NCBI GenBank assembly: GCA_945828315.1
Contig: CALZQA010000010.1
Span: forward strand, 1 to 47,764
DNA length: 47,764 bases
Source of the DNA: an uncultured bacterium
Lineage (GTDB): Bacteria; Bacillota; Clostridia; Lachnospirales; Lachnospiraceae
Direction of reading: 5' to 3'
Part shown: piece by piece, positions 9,134 through 17,870 of the stretch
Numbering within the stretch: position 1 is the first letter of the stretch
Layout: each line of letters opens with the position of its first letter
Position numbers and translations under genes: made by a program
Notes under the pieces: model-generated
Seen by the model: only the letters and a program-made list of their open reading frames with translations
What the model was told of the DNA's origin: nothing
The model's database searches: none

Positions 9134-9406
9134 ATGTGTACCTATGCCATTCTTAGTAGTGATAGAAATTTCACAATATTTGAATATAACAATCAGATAA
9201 TCCGTTTTGTTACATCTTCAAACTTAGAACGATATACGAAGATTTTAGAATGGGATCACGGATACTTAGTGGTGATGGCAAAGTATAAGAATATAGGAGA
9301 AGTAGAGGAATATATTGACTTGGTTCCGATACTGCAAAGTCTTTATTATGATTCAGATACTTTTTTAGAACCTATTAAGGAGGTGCGGATTGAATATGCA
9401 GCTTAA
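9134..9406 (+). CDS. Small uncharacterised protein inserted between cobU and cobS
   Basis: This 90-residue protein is rich in Tyr, Ile, Asp and Glu, with no signal peptide, membrane segment or nucleotide-binding motif that I can see. The start is ATG 9134 with AAAGGA about 12 bases upstream; an in-frame TTG at 9113 is less likely. The gene is AT-rich compared with the flanking cobalamin genes. The ribosome site and start of a second tiny frame lie inside its 3' end. The pair resembles a toxin-antitoxin or other two-gene module in layout only; the family is not recognised with certainty. It has no obvious role in cobalamin synthesis. Confidence 0.65.
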   Translation: MCTYAILSSDRNFTIFEYNNQIIRFVTSSNLERYTKILEWDHGYLVVMAKYKNIGEVEEYIDLVPILQSLYYDSDTFLEPIKEVRIEYAA

Positions 9407-9530
9407 CATAAAAGACATTGCTGATACAGGTTTTTACGGAGAAAACTAGAATAATACCGCCTACCGACGCCAGGAGAAAAATAAAGCAACTATTGATACG
9501 ATGCTGGAAATTGGAGTAATTAAACCTTGA
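9396..9530 (+). pseudogene. Second small ORF of the insertion, interrupted by an in-frame TAG
   Basis: ATG 9396 follows AAGGAGG at about ten bases and encodes MQLNIKDIADTGFYGEN before a TAG at 9447-9449. Translation in the same frame then stays open for 26 more codons (NNTAYRRQEKNKATIDTMLE and a few more residues) to TGA at 9528-9530. The continuation has the same AT-rich, Lys-rich character, so this looks like one short gene of about 44 residues broken by a nonsense mutation. A sequencing error would give the same picture. The ribosome site of cobS lies inside its last codons. Confidence 0.5.
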
Positions 9531-10294
9531 AAAAAATATACAACAGCCTCGTGCTGGCATTTGCGATGTATTCAAAAATACCGACACCAAAGGCTGACTG
9601 GGAAAAAGAAAATATGCGTTACGTGCTGTGCTGTTTTCCGCTGGTGGGAGTGGTGATCGGTGCGCTTGTCTGCGGATGGGGGTGGCTCTCAGCACGGCTT
9701 TCTATCGGAGTTTTGCTGCGGACAGCGGTATATGTTCTGATCCCGGTGCTTGTCACCGGAGGCATCCATCTGGACGGATTTTTGGATACCTGTGATGCGC
9801 TCCATTCCTATGCAGAAAAAGAGCGCAAGCTGGAGATATTGAAAGACCCCCATGCGGGAGCATTTGCCATCATTTGTGGAATCAGTTTGTTTGTACTGAA
9901 TTTCGGGTTGTGGTCAGAACTGTCGATGCACGGCGTGCGCAGTCTGGCTTTCGGTTTTGTCATCAGCCGCTGCCTGAGTGGCTGGTCCGTGGCGATATTC
10001 CCCTGTGCAAAGGACACCGGTCTGGCAAAGACCTTTCAGGATGCAGCACATCGGCATGTGGTCGCTGTGATCTGCAGCGTGGAACTGCTTTTGACCTTGA
10101 TGGCAGCATTTTTTATAGAGCCTTTCGGAGCGGCTTGTATGCTCGCCGCAGCGCTGCTTGCGATGCTGTGGTATCATTATATGTCCCGGAGGCAGTTTGG
10201 CGGGATCACCGGAGATCTGGCGGGATGTTTTTTACAGATGTGTGAATGTCTGATGGCAGTGGTAGTCGTGATAGGAGATCTGTTATGGTTTTAG
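9527..10294 (+). CDS. cobS: Adenosylcobinamide-GDP ribazoletransferase (cobalamin synthase) CobS
   Basis: CobS is the integral membrane enzyme that joins GDP-cobinamide and alpha-ribazole. The 255-residue protein has several hydrophobic helices and the family motifs MYSKIPTPKADW near the N-terminus and GGIHLDGFLDTCDAL, with its acidic metal-binding residues, at about residue 76. The start is TTG at 9527, supported by TTGGAG ten bases upstream and because the encoded KKIYNSLVLAFAMYSKIP is the normal family N-terminus. The TTG overlaps the stop of the preceding remnant. The short CobU-like gene starts inside its last codons. Confidence 0.94.
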   Translation: MKKIYNSLVLAFAMYSKIPTPKADWEKENMRYVLCCFPLVGVVIGALVCGWGWLSARLSIGVLLRTAVYVLIPVLVTGGIHLDGFLDTCDALHSYAEKERKLEILKDPHAGAFAIICGISLFVLNFGLWSELSMHGVRSLAFGFVISRCLSGWSVAIFPCAKDTGLAKTFQDAAHRHVVAVICSVELLLTLMAAFFIEPFGAACMLAAALLAMLWYHYMSRRQFGGITGDLAGCFLQMCECLMAVVVVIGDLLWF

Positions 10295-10605
10295 TTGTCG
10301 GTGGAACGAATCAGGGGAAATCTGCGTTTGCAAAATCCTTGTCAGAGGATGTGGTAAAGGATCTGCATTTGCAGATCCGGGCGTGCATGGAGCGGGGAGA
10401 GGATTCGTGGGCGTTGGCAGAACAGGTGCAGTTGTCACATCCGAATGGTGTTATCACGATGGCAGAGCTTGGCTGCGGGTTGATCCCGACAGATGCATTT
10501 GAGCGGGAGTACCGGGAGACAGTGGGGCGCATTTCCTGTGAGCTGGCAAAGAAAGCGGAGGCGGTGTACCGGGTCTGCTGTGGGATCGCCACGCAGATAA
10601 AATGA
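10285..10605 (+). CDS. Short CobU-like protein (second cobU paralogue)
   Basis: This 106-residue protein keeps a P-loop-like GGTNQGKSAFAKSL at the N-terminus and a C-terminal half that matches the CobU motif around ELGCGLIPTDAFEREYRE and VCCGIAT. It lacks the central segment with the guanylylation histidine seen in the neighbouring 178-residue CobU. It may be a kinase-only or accessory form, or a helper for the full-length enzyme. The start ATG 10285 has AGGAGAT upstream and overlaps cobS by ten bases, so it is clearly part of the operon. An in-frame upstream ATG at 10246 lies deeper in cobS and has no better ribosome site. Confidence 0.75.
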   Translation: MVLVVGGTNQGKSAFAKSLSEDVVKDLHLQIRACMERGEDSWALAEQVQLSHPNGVITMAELGCGLIPTDAFEREYRETVGRISCELAKKAEAVYRVCCGIATQIK

Positions 10606-10674
10606 TTCCCGGTCGGAAGCATTTTCCGGTGAACTATGGATATCGTATAAATGATTACAAAGGAAATAGAATCA

Positions 10675-11679
10675 ATGAATATTGCATATTACAGGCTGCT
10701 TGCGATCGCGCTGGCGGGTATTCTGGATCAGATATTTGGTGATCCGCGTGTGGCATGGCATCCGATCTGTCTGATCGGCAATCTGATCAGCTGGACAGAA
10801 AAATGGACGCGTTCGCTGTTTCCGAGATCAAAGGGCGGTGAGCGTGCGGCGGGCATCTATCTGGTCATTTTTGTGCTATTGATCGCGATGGCAGCGCCCT
10901 TTGCCATTACACTGGGGTTGTATCGTCTGCATCCGGTGACCGGTGTCCTGACGGAGAGTGTGTTGCTTTATTTTACATTTGCAGCCAGATCACTGGAGCG
11001 GGAGAGCATGGCAGTTTTTCATGCACTTGAGAGCGGCGGGCCGGATGCCGGAAGAAAAGCGGTATCCATGATCGTTGGCAGAGATACAGAAAAGCTTACG
11101 GAGGCAGGTGTGATCAAGGCGGCGGTGGAGACCGTGGCAGAAAACACATCGGACGGCGTAATCGCACCGATATTCTATGCGCTGATCGGTGGAGCACCGT
11201 GTGCGTATTTTTATAAAGCGGTCAACACGATGGATTCCATGGTCGGCTATAAAAATGACCGCTATCGCTATTACGGTACGGCGGCAGCGCGTCTGGATGA
11301 TCTGGTGAACCTGATCCCTGCGCGGCTCTCGGCGATTTTGATGATGGCAGCGCATGTAGTAGTAAAAAAGAGCCGGAAGTGGCAGGATGTGCAGACGCGT
11401 TTGCTTACTGATGTATGGCGGATCTACCGTAGAGACTGCCATGCGCACGCAAGCCCGAACTCTGCACAGACGGAGAGTGTCATGGCGGGAGCGCTGGGTG
11501 TACAGCTGGCAGGCGATGCCAGCTATTTTGGCGTCGTGCATCACAAGCCGACGATCGGAGATGATCTGCGTCCGGTGGAGCGCGCTGACATTGCGCGTGC
11601 AGTTATGCTGATGAAGGCGACCGCAATGCTCGGATGGGTGTTGGCATTGATCATACTTGTGACATTTGCAATTATATAA
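10675..11679 (+). CDS. cbiB: Adenosylcobinamide-phosphate synthase CbiB
   Basis: CbiB is a membrane protein that attaches (R)-1-amino-2-propanol phosphate to adenosylcobyric acid. The N-terminus has DQIFGDPRVAWHPICLIG, diagnostic of the family. Later come ETVAENTSDGVIAPIFYA, NTMDSMVGYKNDRY and RPVERADIARA. Hydrophobic segments occur at the start, in the region of residues 60-90 and at the end. I chose ATG 10675 (334 residues), with AAAGGAA about ten bases upstream, over the in-frame ATG at 10651, which has no ribosome site. It works with the decarboxylase encoded next. Confidence 0.94.
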   Translation: MNIAYYRLLAIALAGILDQIFGDPRVAWHPICLIGNLISWTEKWTRSLFPRSKGGERAAGIYLVIFVLLIAMAAPFAITLGLYRLHPVTGVLTESVLLYFTFAARSLERESMAVFHALESGGPDAGRKAVSMIVGRDTEKLTEAGVIKAAVETVAENTSDGVIAPIFYALIGGAPCAYFYKAVNTMDSMVGYKNDRYRYYGTAAARLDDLVNLIPARLSAILMMAAHVVVKKSRKWQDVQTRLLTDVWRIYRRDCHAHASPNSAQTESVMAGALGVQLAGDASYFGVVHHKPTIGDDLRPVERADIARAVMLMKATAMLGWVLALIILVTFAII

Positions 11680-11753
11680 CATGATCAACTGGAAAAATTG
11701 AGATTTAGAACCGGTTGAAATAGTGACATCAGGAATGATGAAAGCGAGGAATT

Positions 11754-12785
11754 ATGCGCGTACACGGTGGAGATATTTACAGAAATCCCGGGGTTTTGGA
11801 TTTCTCGGCAAACTGCAATTGCTATGGAATGCCTGCGTCTGTTCAGGAGGCGGCAATTCGCGGCGTGCGGTGTGGGAATGCTTATCCTGATCCGGAGTGG
11901 GAGGCATTGCGAGAGGCGATCGCGGACTACGAGGGTGTAAAGCCGTCGCAGATCCTGTGCGGCAACGGCGCATCGGAACTGCTGTTAGCACTGGTGGAGG
12001 CTTTGCAGCCAAGGCGAGCGCTACTCACAGCGCCTTGTTTTTTGGAATATGAGCGGGTGCTTGCGGCAGTGGGAGCGCAGACGCAGTGGCATCTGTTATC
12101 GAAAAAAGACGATTATCTTCCGGGAACAGCTTTTTTGGATGCACTGAAAAAAACAGATGTGGACATGGTGATCCTGAGCAACCCGAACAATCCGACAGGA
12201 ACACTACTGTCACCGGAATATCTAAAAGAAATCATAAAGCTGACGAAAGCACGCGGGATCACGCTCGTCATGGATGAATGCTTTCTGGATTTTCTGGAGG
12301 AGCCGGAACGTTGCAGCGCGAAGCAGTATTTGGAGTCAGACAGACATCTCATACTGCTGAAGGCGTTTACAAAAACCTTTGCCTGTGCGGGACTTCGGAT
12401 CGGGTATCTCCTGTGTGACAATCAGGACATGTTATGCAAATGCAAAATGCACCTGCCGGAGTGGAATATATCCCTCCCGGCGACCTATGCGGGCATTGCG
12501 GCGACGAGAGAGCGTGAATGGTTGCGGGAGACGGCAGAGAGCATCCGCACGGAGCGTGAATGGCTGAAGGAAAAACTGACGGAGCTTGGATATCGCGTGT
12601 TTCCGGGGGCTGCAAATTTCCTCTTTTTTACAGGAAAAGCGGGTCTGTATGAACATTGTCTGTCGCACAATATACTGATCCGTGACTGCAGTAATTATCG
12701 CGGGCTTGGTGCGGGTGCATACCGCGTATGCGTGCGCAGGCGCGAGGAGAATGAGTGGCTGCTTGCGGCGTTGAGGGAGGCTTAA
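11754..12785 (+). CDS. cobD: L-threonine-O-3-phosphate decarboxylase CobD
   Basis: This is a PLP-dependent enzyme of the histidinol-phosphate aminotransferase fold that decarboxylates threonine phosphate to aminopropanol phosphate, the substrate of CbiB. Visible motifs are HGGDIYRNPGVLDFSAN at the start, NPNNPTG in the middle, the PLP-lysine Lys207 in AFTKTFACAGLRIGYL, and a C-terminal arginine in YRVCVRRREEN. The length, 343 residues, fits the family. The position directly after cbiB and abutting cobQ, with no gap, argues for CobD rather than a histidine-pathway HisC. Confidence 0.92.
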   Translation: MRVHGGDIYRNPGVLDFSANCNCYGMPASVQEAAIRGVRCGNAYPDPEWEALREAIADYEGVKPSQILCGNGASELLLALVEALQPRRALLTAPCFLEYERVLAAVGAQTQWHLLSKKDDYLPGTAFLDALKKTDVDMVILSNPNNPTGTLLSPEYLKEIIKLTKARGITLVMDECFLDFLEEPERCSAKQYLESDRHLILLKAFTKTFACAGLRIGYLLCDNQDMLCKCKMHLPEWNISLPATYAGIAATREREWLRETAESIRTEREWLKEKLTELGYRVFPGAANFLFFTGKAGLYEHCLSHNILIRDCSNYRGLGAGAYRVCVRRREENEWLLAALREA

Positions 12786-14285
12786 ATGGCAAAAAATATC
12801 ATGATACAGGGCACGATGTCGGGAGCCGGAAAGAGCATGCTTGTTGCGGGATTGTGCCGGATCTTCAAGCAGGACGGTTATAAGGTGGCACCATTTAAAT
12901 CACAGAATATGGCGCTCAATTCCTTTATCACGAGGGAGGGGCTTGAGATGGGACGGGCTCAGGTCGTACAGGCACAGGCGGCAGGGATCGAACCCTCCGT
13001 GCGTATGAACCCGATCCTTTTAAAGCCCATGAGCGATGTTGGTTCGCAGGTGATCGTAAACGGTGAAGTGCGTGGAAATATGAGTGCCAGAGATTATTTT
13101 TCATATAAAAAAAGCCTGCTCCCGGATATACGGAAAGCCTATGATTCATTGGCATCAGAAAACGATATCATTGTGATTGAAGGCGCGGGCTCTCCGGCGG
13201 AGATCAATCTGAAGGAAAATGATATCGTAAATATGGGAATGGCAGAGCTGGTGGACGCGCCGGTGCTGCTCGTGGGTGATATCGACCGGGGCGGCGTGTT
13301 TGCGCAGCTTGTCGGAACGGTGACGCTTTTGAAGCCGGAGGAGCGGGCGCGTGTCAAAGGGCTGGTGATCAATAAGTTTCGGGGCGACAAGACGATCCTT
13401 GATCCGGGAATCGAGCAGTTAAAAAGGCTCTGTGAGATTCCGGTTGTGGGGGTGACACCTTATCTGAACATTGATATTGAGGACGAGGATTCTCTGTCTG
13501 AGCGGCTGACGAACCATGAAAAAAAGGGCATTCTGGATGTGGCAGTCATCCGTTTGCCGCACATTTCAAATTTTACTGATTTTCTCATGCTGGAGCACGA
13601 ACCGAATATTTCTCTGCGTTATGTGGAGCAGCCGTCACAACTGGGTGCGCCGGATCTGATCATTTTGCCCGGCACGAAAAATACGATGGACGATCTGCGA
13701 TGGCTGCGGGCTTCGGGCATGGAAGTGGTCATGAAAAAGGCGCACGAGAGCGGGAGCATTTTGTTTGGCATCTGCGGCGGTTATCAGTTGTTGGGGAACC
13801 GGTTGTCCGATCCGGAGCATGTGGAGGCAGGCGGCGAGCTGGCGGGACTGGGATATCTGCCGATGCAGACTGTCTTTACAAAAGAAAAGACGAGAACCCG
13901 TGTACACGGAAAGGTCGCGTCCATCTGCGGCGCACTTGCCGGGCTCTCCGGCTGTGCGATCGAAGGATATGAGATACACATGGGAGAGACTGTTGCGAAA
14001 ATACATCCGCTCACGTCATTGACAGATGAAACACATGCCATAAAAAAGACGGACGGCGCAGCATCTGAGACTGTGTACGGCACCTATGTGCACGGCTTTT
14101 TTGACAGCGAAGGTGTGACCGGAGCGCTGGCGTGTACGCTGGCAAAAAGGCGTGGCATCACACTGGATCAGACAGCCCGACAGTCCCTTGCCGCGTACCG
14201 CGAGGAGCAGTTTGAACTGCTGGCAGCATCTCTTAGAGAGCATCTGGATATGGAGTATATTTATCAGTTGATAGATAAAAAATAG
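12786..14285 (+). CDS. cobQ: Cobyric acid synthase CobQ (CbiP)
   Basis: CobQ amidates the b, d, e and g side chains of adenosylcobyrinic a,c-diamide using glutamine and ATP. The N-terminal P-loop is QGTMSGAGKSMLVAGL, followed by FKSQNMALNSF. The amidotransferase domain has Cys330 in FGICGGYQLLGN and a histidine in GTYVHGFFDSEG near the C-terminus. Length is 499 residues, as expected. Its ATG follows the cobD stop immediately. Only ten bases separate it from the regulator gene downstream, so the two are almost surely cotranscribed. Confidence 0.96.
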   Translation: MAKNIMIQGTMSGAGKSMLVAGLCRIFKQDGYKVAPFKSQNMALNSFITREGLEMGRAQVVQAQAAGIEPSVRMNPILLKPMSDVGSQVIVNGEVRGNMSARDYFSYKKSLLPDIRKAYDSLASENDIIVIEGAGSPAEINLKENDIVNMGMAELVDAPVLLVGDIDRGGVFAQLVGTVTLLKPEERARVKGLVINKFRGDKTILDPGIEQLKRLCEIPVVGVTPYLNIDIEDEDSLSERLTNHEKKGILDVAVIRLPHISNFTDFLMLEHEPNISLRYVEQPSQLGAPDLIILPGTKNTMDDLRWLRASGMEVVMKKAHESGSILFGICGGYQLLGNRLSDPEHVEAGGELAGLGYLPMQTVFTKEKTRTRVHGKVASICGALAGLSGCAIEGYEIHMGETVAKIHPLTSLTDETHAIKKTDGAASETVYGTYVHGFFDSEGVTGALACTLAKRRGITLDQTARQSLAAYREEQFELLAASLREHLDMEYIYQLIDKK

Positions 14286-14295
14286 GGGGCATTTC

Positions 14296-16728
14296 ATGTC
14301 AGAGAGAAAAATACAAAAACCTGTTGTGGATGAACATTATGTCCGTCCGCAGGCGGCATGGGAGAAGATGAAGGCTGCCAGAAGTATGCGGCAGACTGTA
14401 TATCTTTATGGTACCACGGGAAGCGGAAAGACGACTTTTGTGATGGACTTTCTCGGCAGAAGGCGTTGCTGTTATGTTTCTGTGGCAGATTCCGGGATCG
14501 ATGAGATCGCCGGGATGGTGCCGGAAAAATCGGAGAGCTGCACGATTTTTGTGATCGATGATCTGTATCTGCTGGAAACAGAAGAGGAAAGGAATGCCTG
14601 CGGACAGCTGATCGGGGAACTGAGCGCCAGAAGGGATGTATGGCTGATCCTGATCTCCAGAGCACCGATGCCCAAATGGTTAAGATCAACTTTTGTCAGG
14701 TATATCTTCGTGACGATCGGGGAGGAAGAACTGAGCCTGAGTCAAAAGGAGCAGGGGCAGTATCTGGAAAAATGGGAGCTGACGCTGACAGAGACTGCCG
14801 TCAGAAGAATCTGGGAGCTGGGTCATGGTAATCCGTTGTTTCTTCGGATCGCTGCAATGCGGCTGCGGGATATCTCGCCGGCAGACCTGCAGAAGGACAA
14901 GGCAGCTGCGGAGCTTCGCGCCATTGAGGAGTCCAGAAGGGATCTGTGGGATTATATTGAAGTGCATGTGTATGACCAGTGGAGCGTGGAGCTGCAGGAA
15001 TTTCTGGAAGCGGTGTGCATTGTGGAGCAGTTTGACTTGCAGATGGCGCAGCAGATCACGAAGAAAAAAGAGGCGGGAAAACTGATCCGGCAGGCACAGG
15101 AAACAGGAAACTTTCTCGTAGAACATACGGAGAACGGGCAGAGCATTTATGAGATGCGGACACCTATGAAAAACTCCATGCGCCGGAGACTTTCCGTAAA
15201 ATATTCGCAGGACTATATCATGGAGTTGTATTACAGCGCCGGAAACAGCTATGAGATTGCCGGAAATGTGCGTGAAGCGCTGAAGATGTACGAGGCATGT
15301 CACAATGAAGAAGGAATCTCCCGGATCCTGATTGAAAATGCAAGAAGAAATCCGGCATCAGGAGAATACTTTGAACTGAGGCACTATTATCTGGAACTGC
15401 CGGAGGAAAAGATAAAGGAAAGCGTGGAACTGATGGCAGGAATGAGTATGTTGCAGTCCATGCTCTTAAACGAAGAAGAAAGTGAGCGCTGGTATCAGGA
15501 ACTTGCAAACTATGCAAAGGAAAAGACCGGCGGTATGAAGCGGGCGGCGGAGAGCAGACTGTTGTATCTGGACATTGCCCTGCCTCACAGAGGGATCATC
15601 CGGATGACAGATCTGTTAAAGCGTGCAGGAGTGCTGGTTATGGAGCGGAAACTGGTGTTCCCGGAGTTCTCCGTGACGAGTAATCTTCCCTCCATGATGA
15701 ACGGAGGAAAAGATTTCTGCGAGTGGAGCAAAAAGGATAAAGAGCTGGCAAAGAGCATCGGAAAGATCATCAGCCTCGTGCTGGGAAAATATGGAAAAGG
15801 CCTGATCAATCTGGCCCTTGCGGAAAGCTTTTTCGAAAAGGGCGGGGATGATTATGAGGTGGCAACCCTTGCAGGAAATGGAAGGATGCAGGCAGAAAGC
15901 GGCGGAAAGACAGAGCAGGTCTTTGTAGCGGTCGGGATACTGACACAGCTGTCAATCCTGAATGACCGCATGGATGATGCGGTGGACATGCTGAATAGTT
16001 TTCGACAGACGGCGGAACAGGAGGCACCGAAGCTGCTGCCCAATATCCGTGCCATGTCAGCGCGCATGGATCTATATATAGGAAGGATCAGCGAAGCTTA
16101 TCAGTGGCTGGAGGAAGCACCGGATGAGGATGCGGAGTTTAACGGTCTGGAGCGTTATCGTTATCTGACGAAGGTGCGAGTCTATCTGGCAGCCGGGCGC
16201 AGGGAAAAAGCATTGTTATTACTGGATAAAATGCGTTTTTATGCAGAGAAAGCACACCGGACTTACATCGAGATGGAAGTGCAGATCCTGGCAGCCATCG
16301 CTATGTATCGCATGGGAAAGGACGGCTGGAAGGAAAAATTACAGGGGGCCGTGACAATGGCAGAGGAATACCATTTTGTACGCATCCTGACAAAGGAAGG
16401 AGCAGCTGTCCTGGAACTTTTAAAAGCCGCACCACTCACCTGGCAGGACCGGTCATTCAAAAAGCAGGTCATGAAAGAATGTGGTCAGATGGCAGGATTT
16501 TATCCAACATATCTGAAAGAAAAGCAGGAAGGAAATGTGATCCTGACCGATAAAGCGCTGAAGATCCTGCGTATGCAGGCAGAGGGAATGTCGGTGGAAG
16601 AAATCGCTAAACAGATGGATCTGTCAAAGGCGGGCGTGAAATATTACAATCAGGAGACCTATAAAAAGTTGGGAGTTAACAACAAGTCAGCCGCAGTGGC
16701 GGAAGCCATAAACAGGCGGCTGATATAA
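14296..16728 (+). CDS. MalT/LuxR-type ATP-dependent transcriptional regulator
   Basis: This 810-residue protein resembles large STAND-type regulators. The N-terminus has a P-loop GTTGSGKTT at residues 39-47 and a Walker-B-like IFVIDDLYLLE near residue 95. A long helical middle region of about 450 residues is consistent with TPR-like repeats. The C-terminal 65 residues are a LuxR-type helix-turn-helix (EGMSVEEIAKQMDLSKAGV, then KKLGVNNKSAAVAEA). The start ATG 14296 has GGGGG upstream. As the last gene of the cobalamin operon, before a strong terminator, it may control these genes, but its signal is unknown and such regulators are common near transport and catabolic genes. Confidence 0.85.
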   Translation: MSERKIQKPVVDEHYVRPQAAWEKMKAARSMRQTVYLYGTTGSGKTTFVMDFLGRRRCCYVSVADSGIDEIAGMVPEKSESCTIFVIDDLYLLETEEERNACGQLIGELSARRDVWLILISRAPMPKWLRSTFVRYIFVTIGEEELSLSQKEQGQYLEKWELTLTETAVRRIWELGHGNPLFLRIAAMRLRDISPADLQKDKAAAELRAIEESRRDLWDYIEVHVYDQWSVELQEFLEAVCIVEQFDLQMAQQITKKKEAGKLIRQAQETGNFLVEHTENGQSIYEMRTPMKNSMRRRLSVKYSQDYIMELYYSAGNSYEIAGNVREALKMYEACHNEEGISRILIENARRNPASGEYFELRHYYLELPEEKIKESVELMAGMSMLQSMLLNEEESERWYQELANYAKEKTGGMKRAAESRLLYLDIALPHRGIIRMTDLLKRAGVLVMERKLVFPEFSVTSNLPSMMNGGKDFCEWSKKDKELAKSIGKIISLVLGKYGKGLINLALAESFFEKGGDDYEVATLAGNGRMQAESGGKTEQVFVAVGILTQLSILNDRMDDAVDMLNSFRQTAEQEAPKLLPNIRAMSARMDLYIGRISEAYQWLEEAPDEDAEFNGLERYRYLTKVRVYLAAGRREKALLLLDKMRFYAEKAHRTYIEMEVQILAAIAMYRMGKDGWKEKLQGAVTMAEEYHFVRILTKEGAAVLELLKAAPLTWQDRSFKKQVMKECGQMAGFYPTYLKEKQEGNVILTDKALKILRMQAEGMSVEEIAKQMDLSKAGVKYYNQETYKKLGVNNKSAAVAEAINRRLI

Positions 16729-16738
16729 GAGTGAAATG

Positions 16739-16775
16739 CCCGGGTGGAACGGATCCGCCCGGGTGTATTTTGTTG
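16739..16775 (+). terminator. Rho-independent terminator after the cobalamin operon
   Basis: A 10-bp stem (CCCGGGTGGA paired with TCCGCCCGGG, one G-T pair) with a 5-base loop is followed by TGTATTTTGTTG. It lies just after the regulator stop. Confidence 0.85.
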
Positions 16776-16801
16776 CAATAAATGGCGTGATAAATTATAA
16801 T
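16773..16801 (+). promoter_or_regulatory. Promoter of the glyoxalase-cbiC-hem operon
   Basis: TTGCAA at 16773-16778 and TATAAT at 16796-16801 are separated by exactly 17 bases. The start of the first gene is 33 bases beyond the -10 element. No B12-riboswitch-sized leader fits in this gap. Confidence 0.75.
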
Positions 16802-16833
16802 AAAAATAACCTTGAGATTGGAGGAAGACTACA

Positions 16834-17205
16834 ATGAAATTTAGAATGTATCATGAAAATTACAATGTACTGGACTTGAACCGCTCACTGGAGTTCTACG
16901 AAAAAGCGCTCGGTCTGACCGAACAGCGCAGAAAAGAGGCATCAGACGGCTCATATATCATTGTGTATGTAGGAAATGAGAAGGCGGATTTTCAACTGGA
17001 GCTGACCTGGCTGCGTGACCGGACGGAGCCGTATAATCTCGGTGATGAGGAATTCCATCTGGCATTTGAGACGGATGATTTTGAGGCTGCACATGCGCTG
17101 CATAGTGAGATGGGCTGCATCTGCTTTGAGAACGAGAAGATGGGTATCTATTTTATTCAGGATCCGGACGGGTACTGGCTTGAGATCGTGCCGGTACGGA
17201 AATAA
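16834..17205 (+). CDS. VOC-family protein, probable lactoylglutathione-lyase-like enzyme
   Basis: The 123-residue protein belongs to the vicinal-oxygen-chelate fold: NVLDLNRSLEFYEKALGL at the start and IQDPDGYWLEIVP at the end, with the expected metal-ligand positions (a His near residue 6, Glu in FQLELTW, His in EFHLAFE, Glu in WLEIVP). This pattern is like glyoxalase I, which detoxifies methylglyoxal, although the true substrate in a glutathione-poor anaerobe is uncertain. AGGAAG precedes the ATG by about nine bases. It is the first gene after the predicted promoter and lies 12 bases before cbiC, so it appears to be cotranscribed with the tetrapyrrole genes. Confidence 0.85.
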   Translation: MKFRMYHENYNVLDLNRSLEFYEKALGLTEQRRKEASDGSYIIVYVGNEKADFQLELTWLRDRTEPYNLGDEEFHLAFETDDFEAAHALHSEMGCICFENEKMGIYFIQDPDGYWLEIVPVRK

Positions 17206-17217
17206 AGGAAATGCGGC

Positions 17218-17856
17218 ATGAAAAAGATTCAATTTGAACAACTTGCACCGGAGCAGATCGAGCAGCGCAGTTTTGAGATCATTACGCAGGAGCTTGGCGG
17301 GCGGACCTTTGATCCGCTGCAGGAGCCGATCATCAAGCGTGTCATTCACACAACCGCGGACTTTGATTATGCGGACAATCTGGTGTTCTCGCCGGGGGTC
17401 ATAGAGCATGCCCACAGGCTATTGCAGGATGGAGCATGCATTGTCACGGACACAAAAATGGCAATGTCAGGAATCAACAAATCTGCTCTTTTAAAGCTGG
17501 GCGCAGAGGTATATAATTTTATATCGGACGAGGATGTGGCAGCGGAGGCACGGCGCAGAGGAGAAACACGTTCTGCGGTGGCGATGGAAAAAGCAGCGCG
17601 ATTAAACCGACCGACGATCTTTGCCATCGGAAACGCACCGACCGCGTTGATACGCCTTTCCGAACTGATGGAAAGTGATGCTTTTCAGCCGGGAATGATC
17701 ATCGCGGTTCCGGTAGGATTTGTTAATGTGGTGCAGGCCAAGGAGCTGATCCTGTCAGCAGATGTGCCGTCCATCGTTGCAAGAGGACGCAAGGGCGGTT
17801 CCAATGTGGCGGCGGCGATCGTGAACGCGCTGATGTACCAGATGACGAGAAAATAA
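17218..17856 (+). CDS. cbiC: Cobalt-precorrin-8 methylmutase CbiC
   Basis: CbiC moves the C11 methyl group to C12, giving cobyrinic acid. The conserved histidine is in IIKRVIHTTADFDYADNL, and the GKGG-like closing segment appears as ARGRKGGSNVAAAIVNAL. GNAPTALIRL and VPVGFVNVVQAKE are further family signatures. The 212-residue length is standard. It is separated from the other cbi genes by the terminator at 16739 and instead heads the hem genes, 14 bases before hemA, which ties supply of the ring precursor to a corrin-specific step. Confidence 0.96.
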   Translation: MKKIQFEQLAPEQIEQRSFEIITQELGGRTFDPLQEPIIKRVIHTTADFDYADNLVFSPGVIEHAHRLLQDGACIVTDTKMAMSGINKSALLKLGAEVYNFISDEDVAAEARRRGETRSAVAMEKAARLNRPTIFAIGNAPTALIRLSELMESDAFQPGMIIAVPVGFVNVVQAKELILSADVPSIVARGRKGGSNVAAAIVNALMYQMTRK

Positions 17857-17870
17857 GGGAACTTAGGTAA

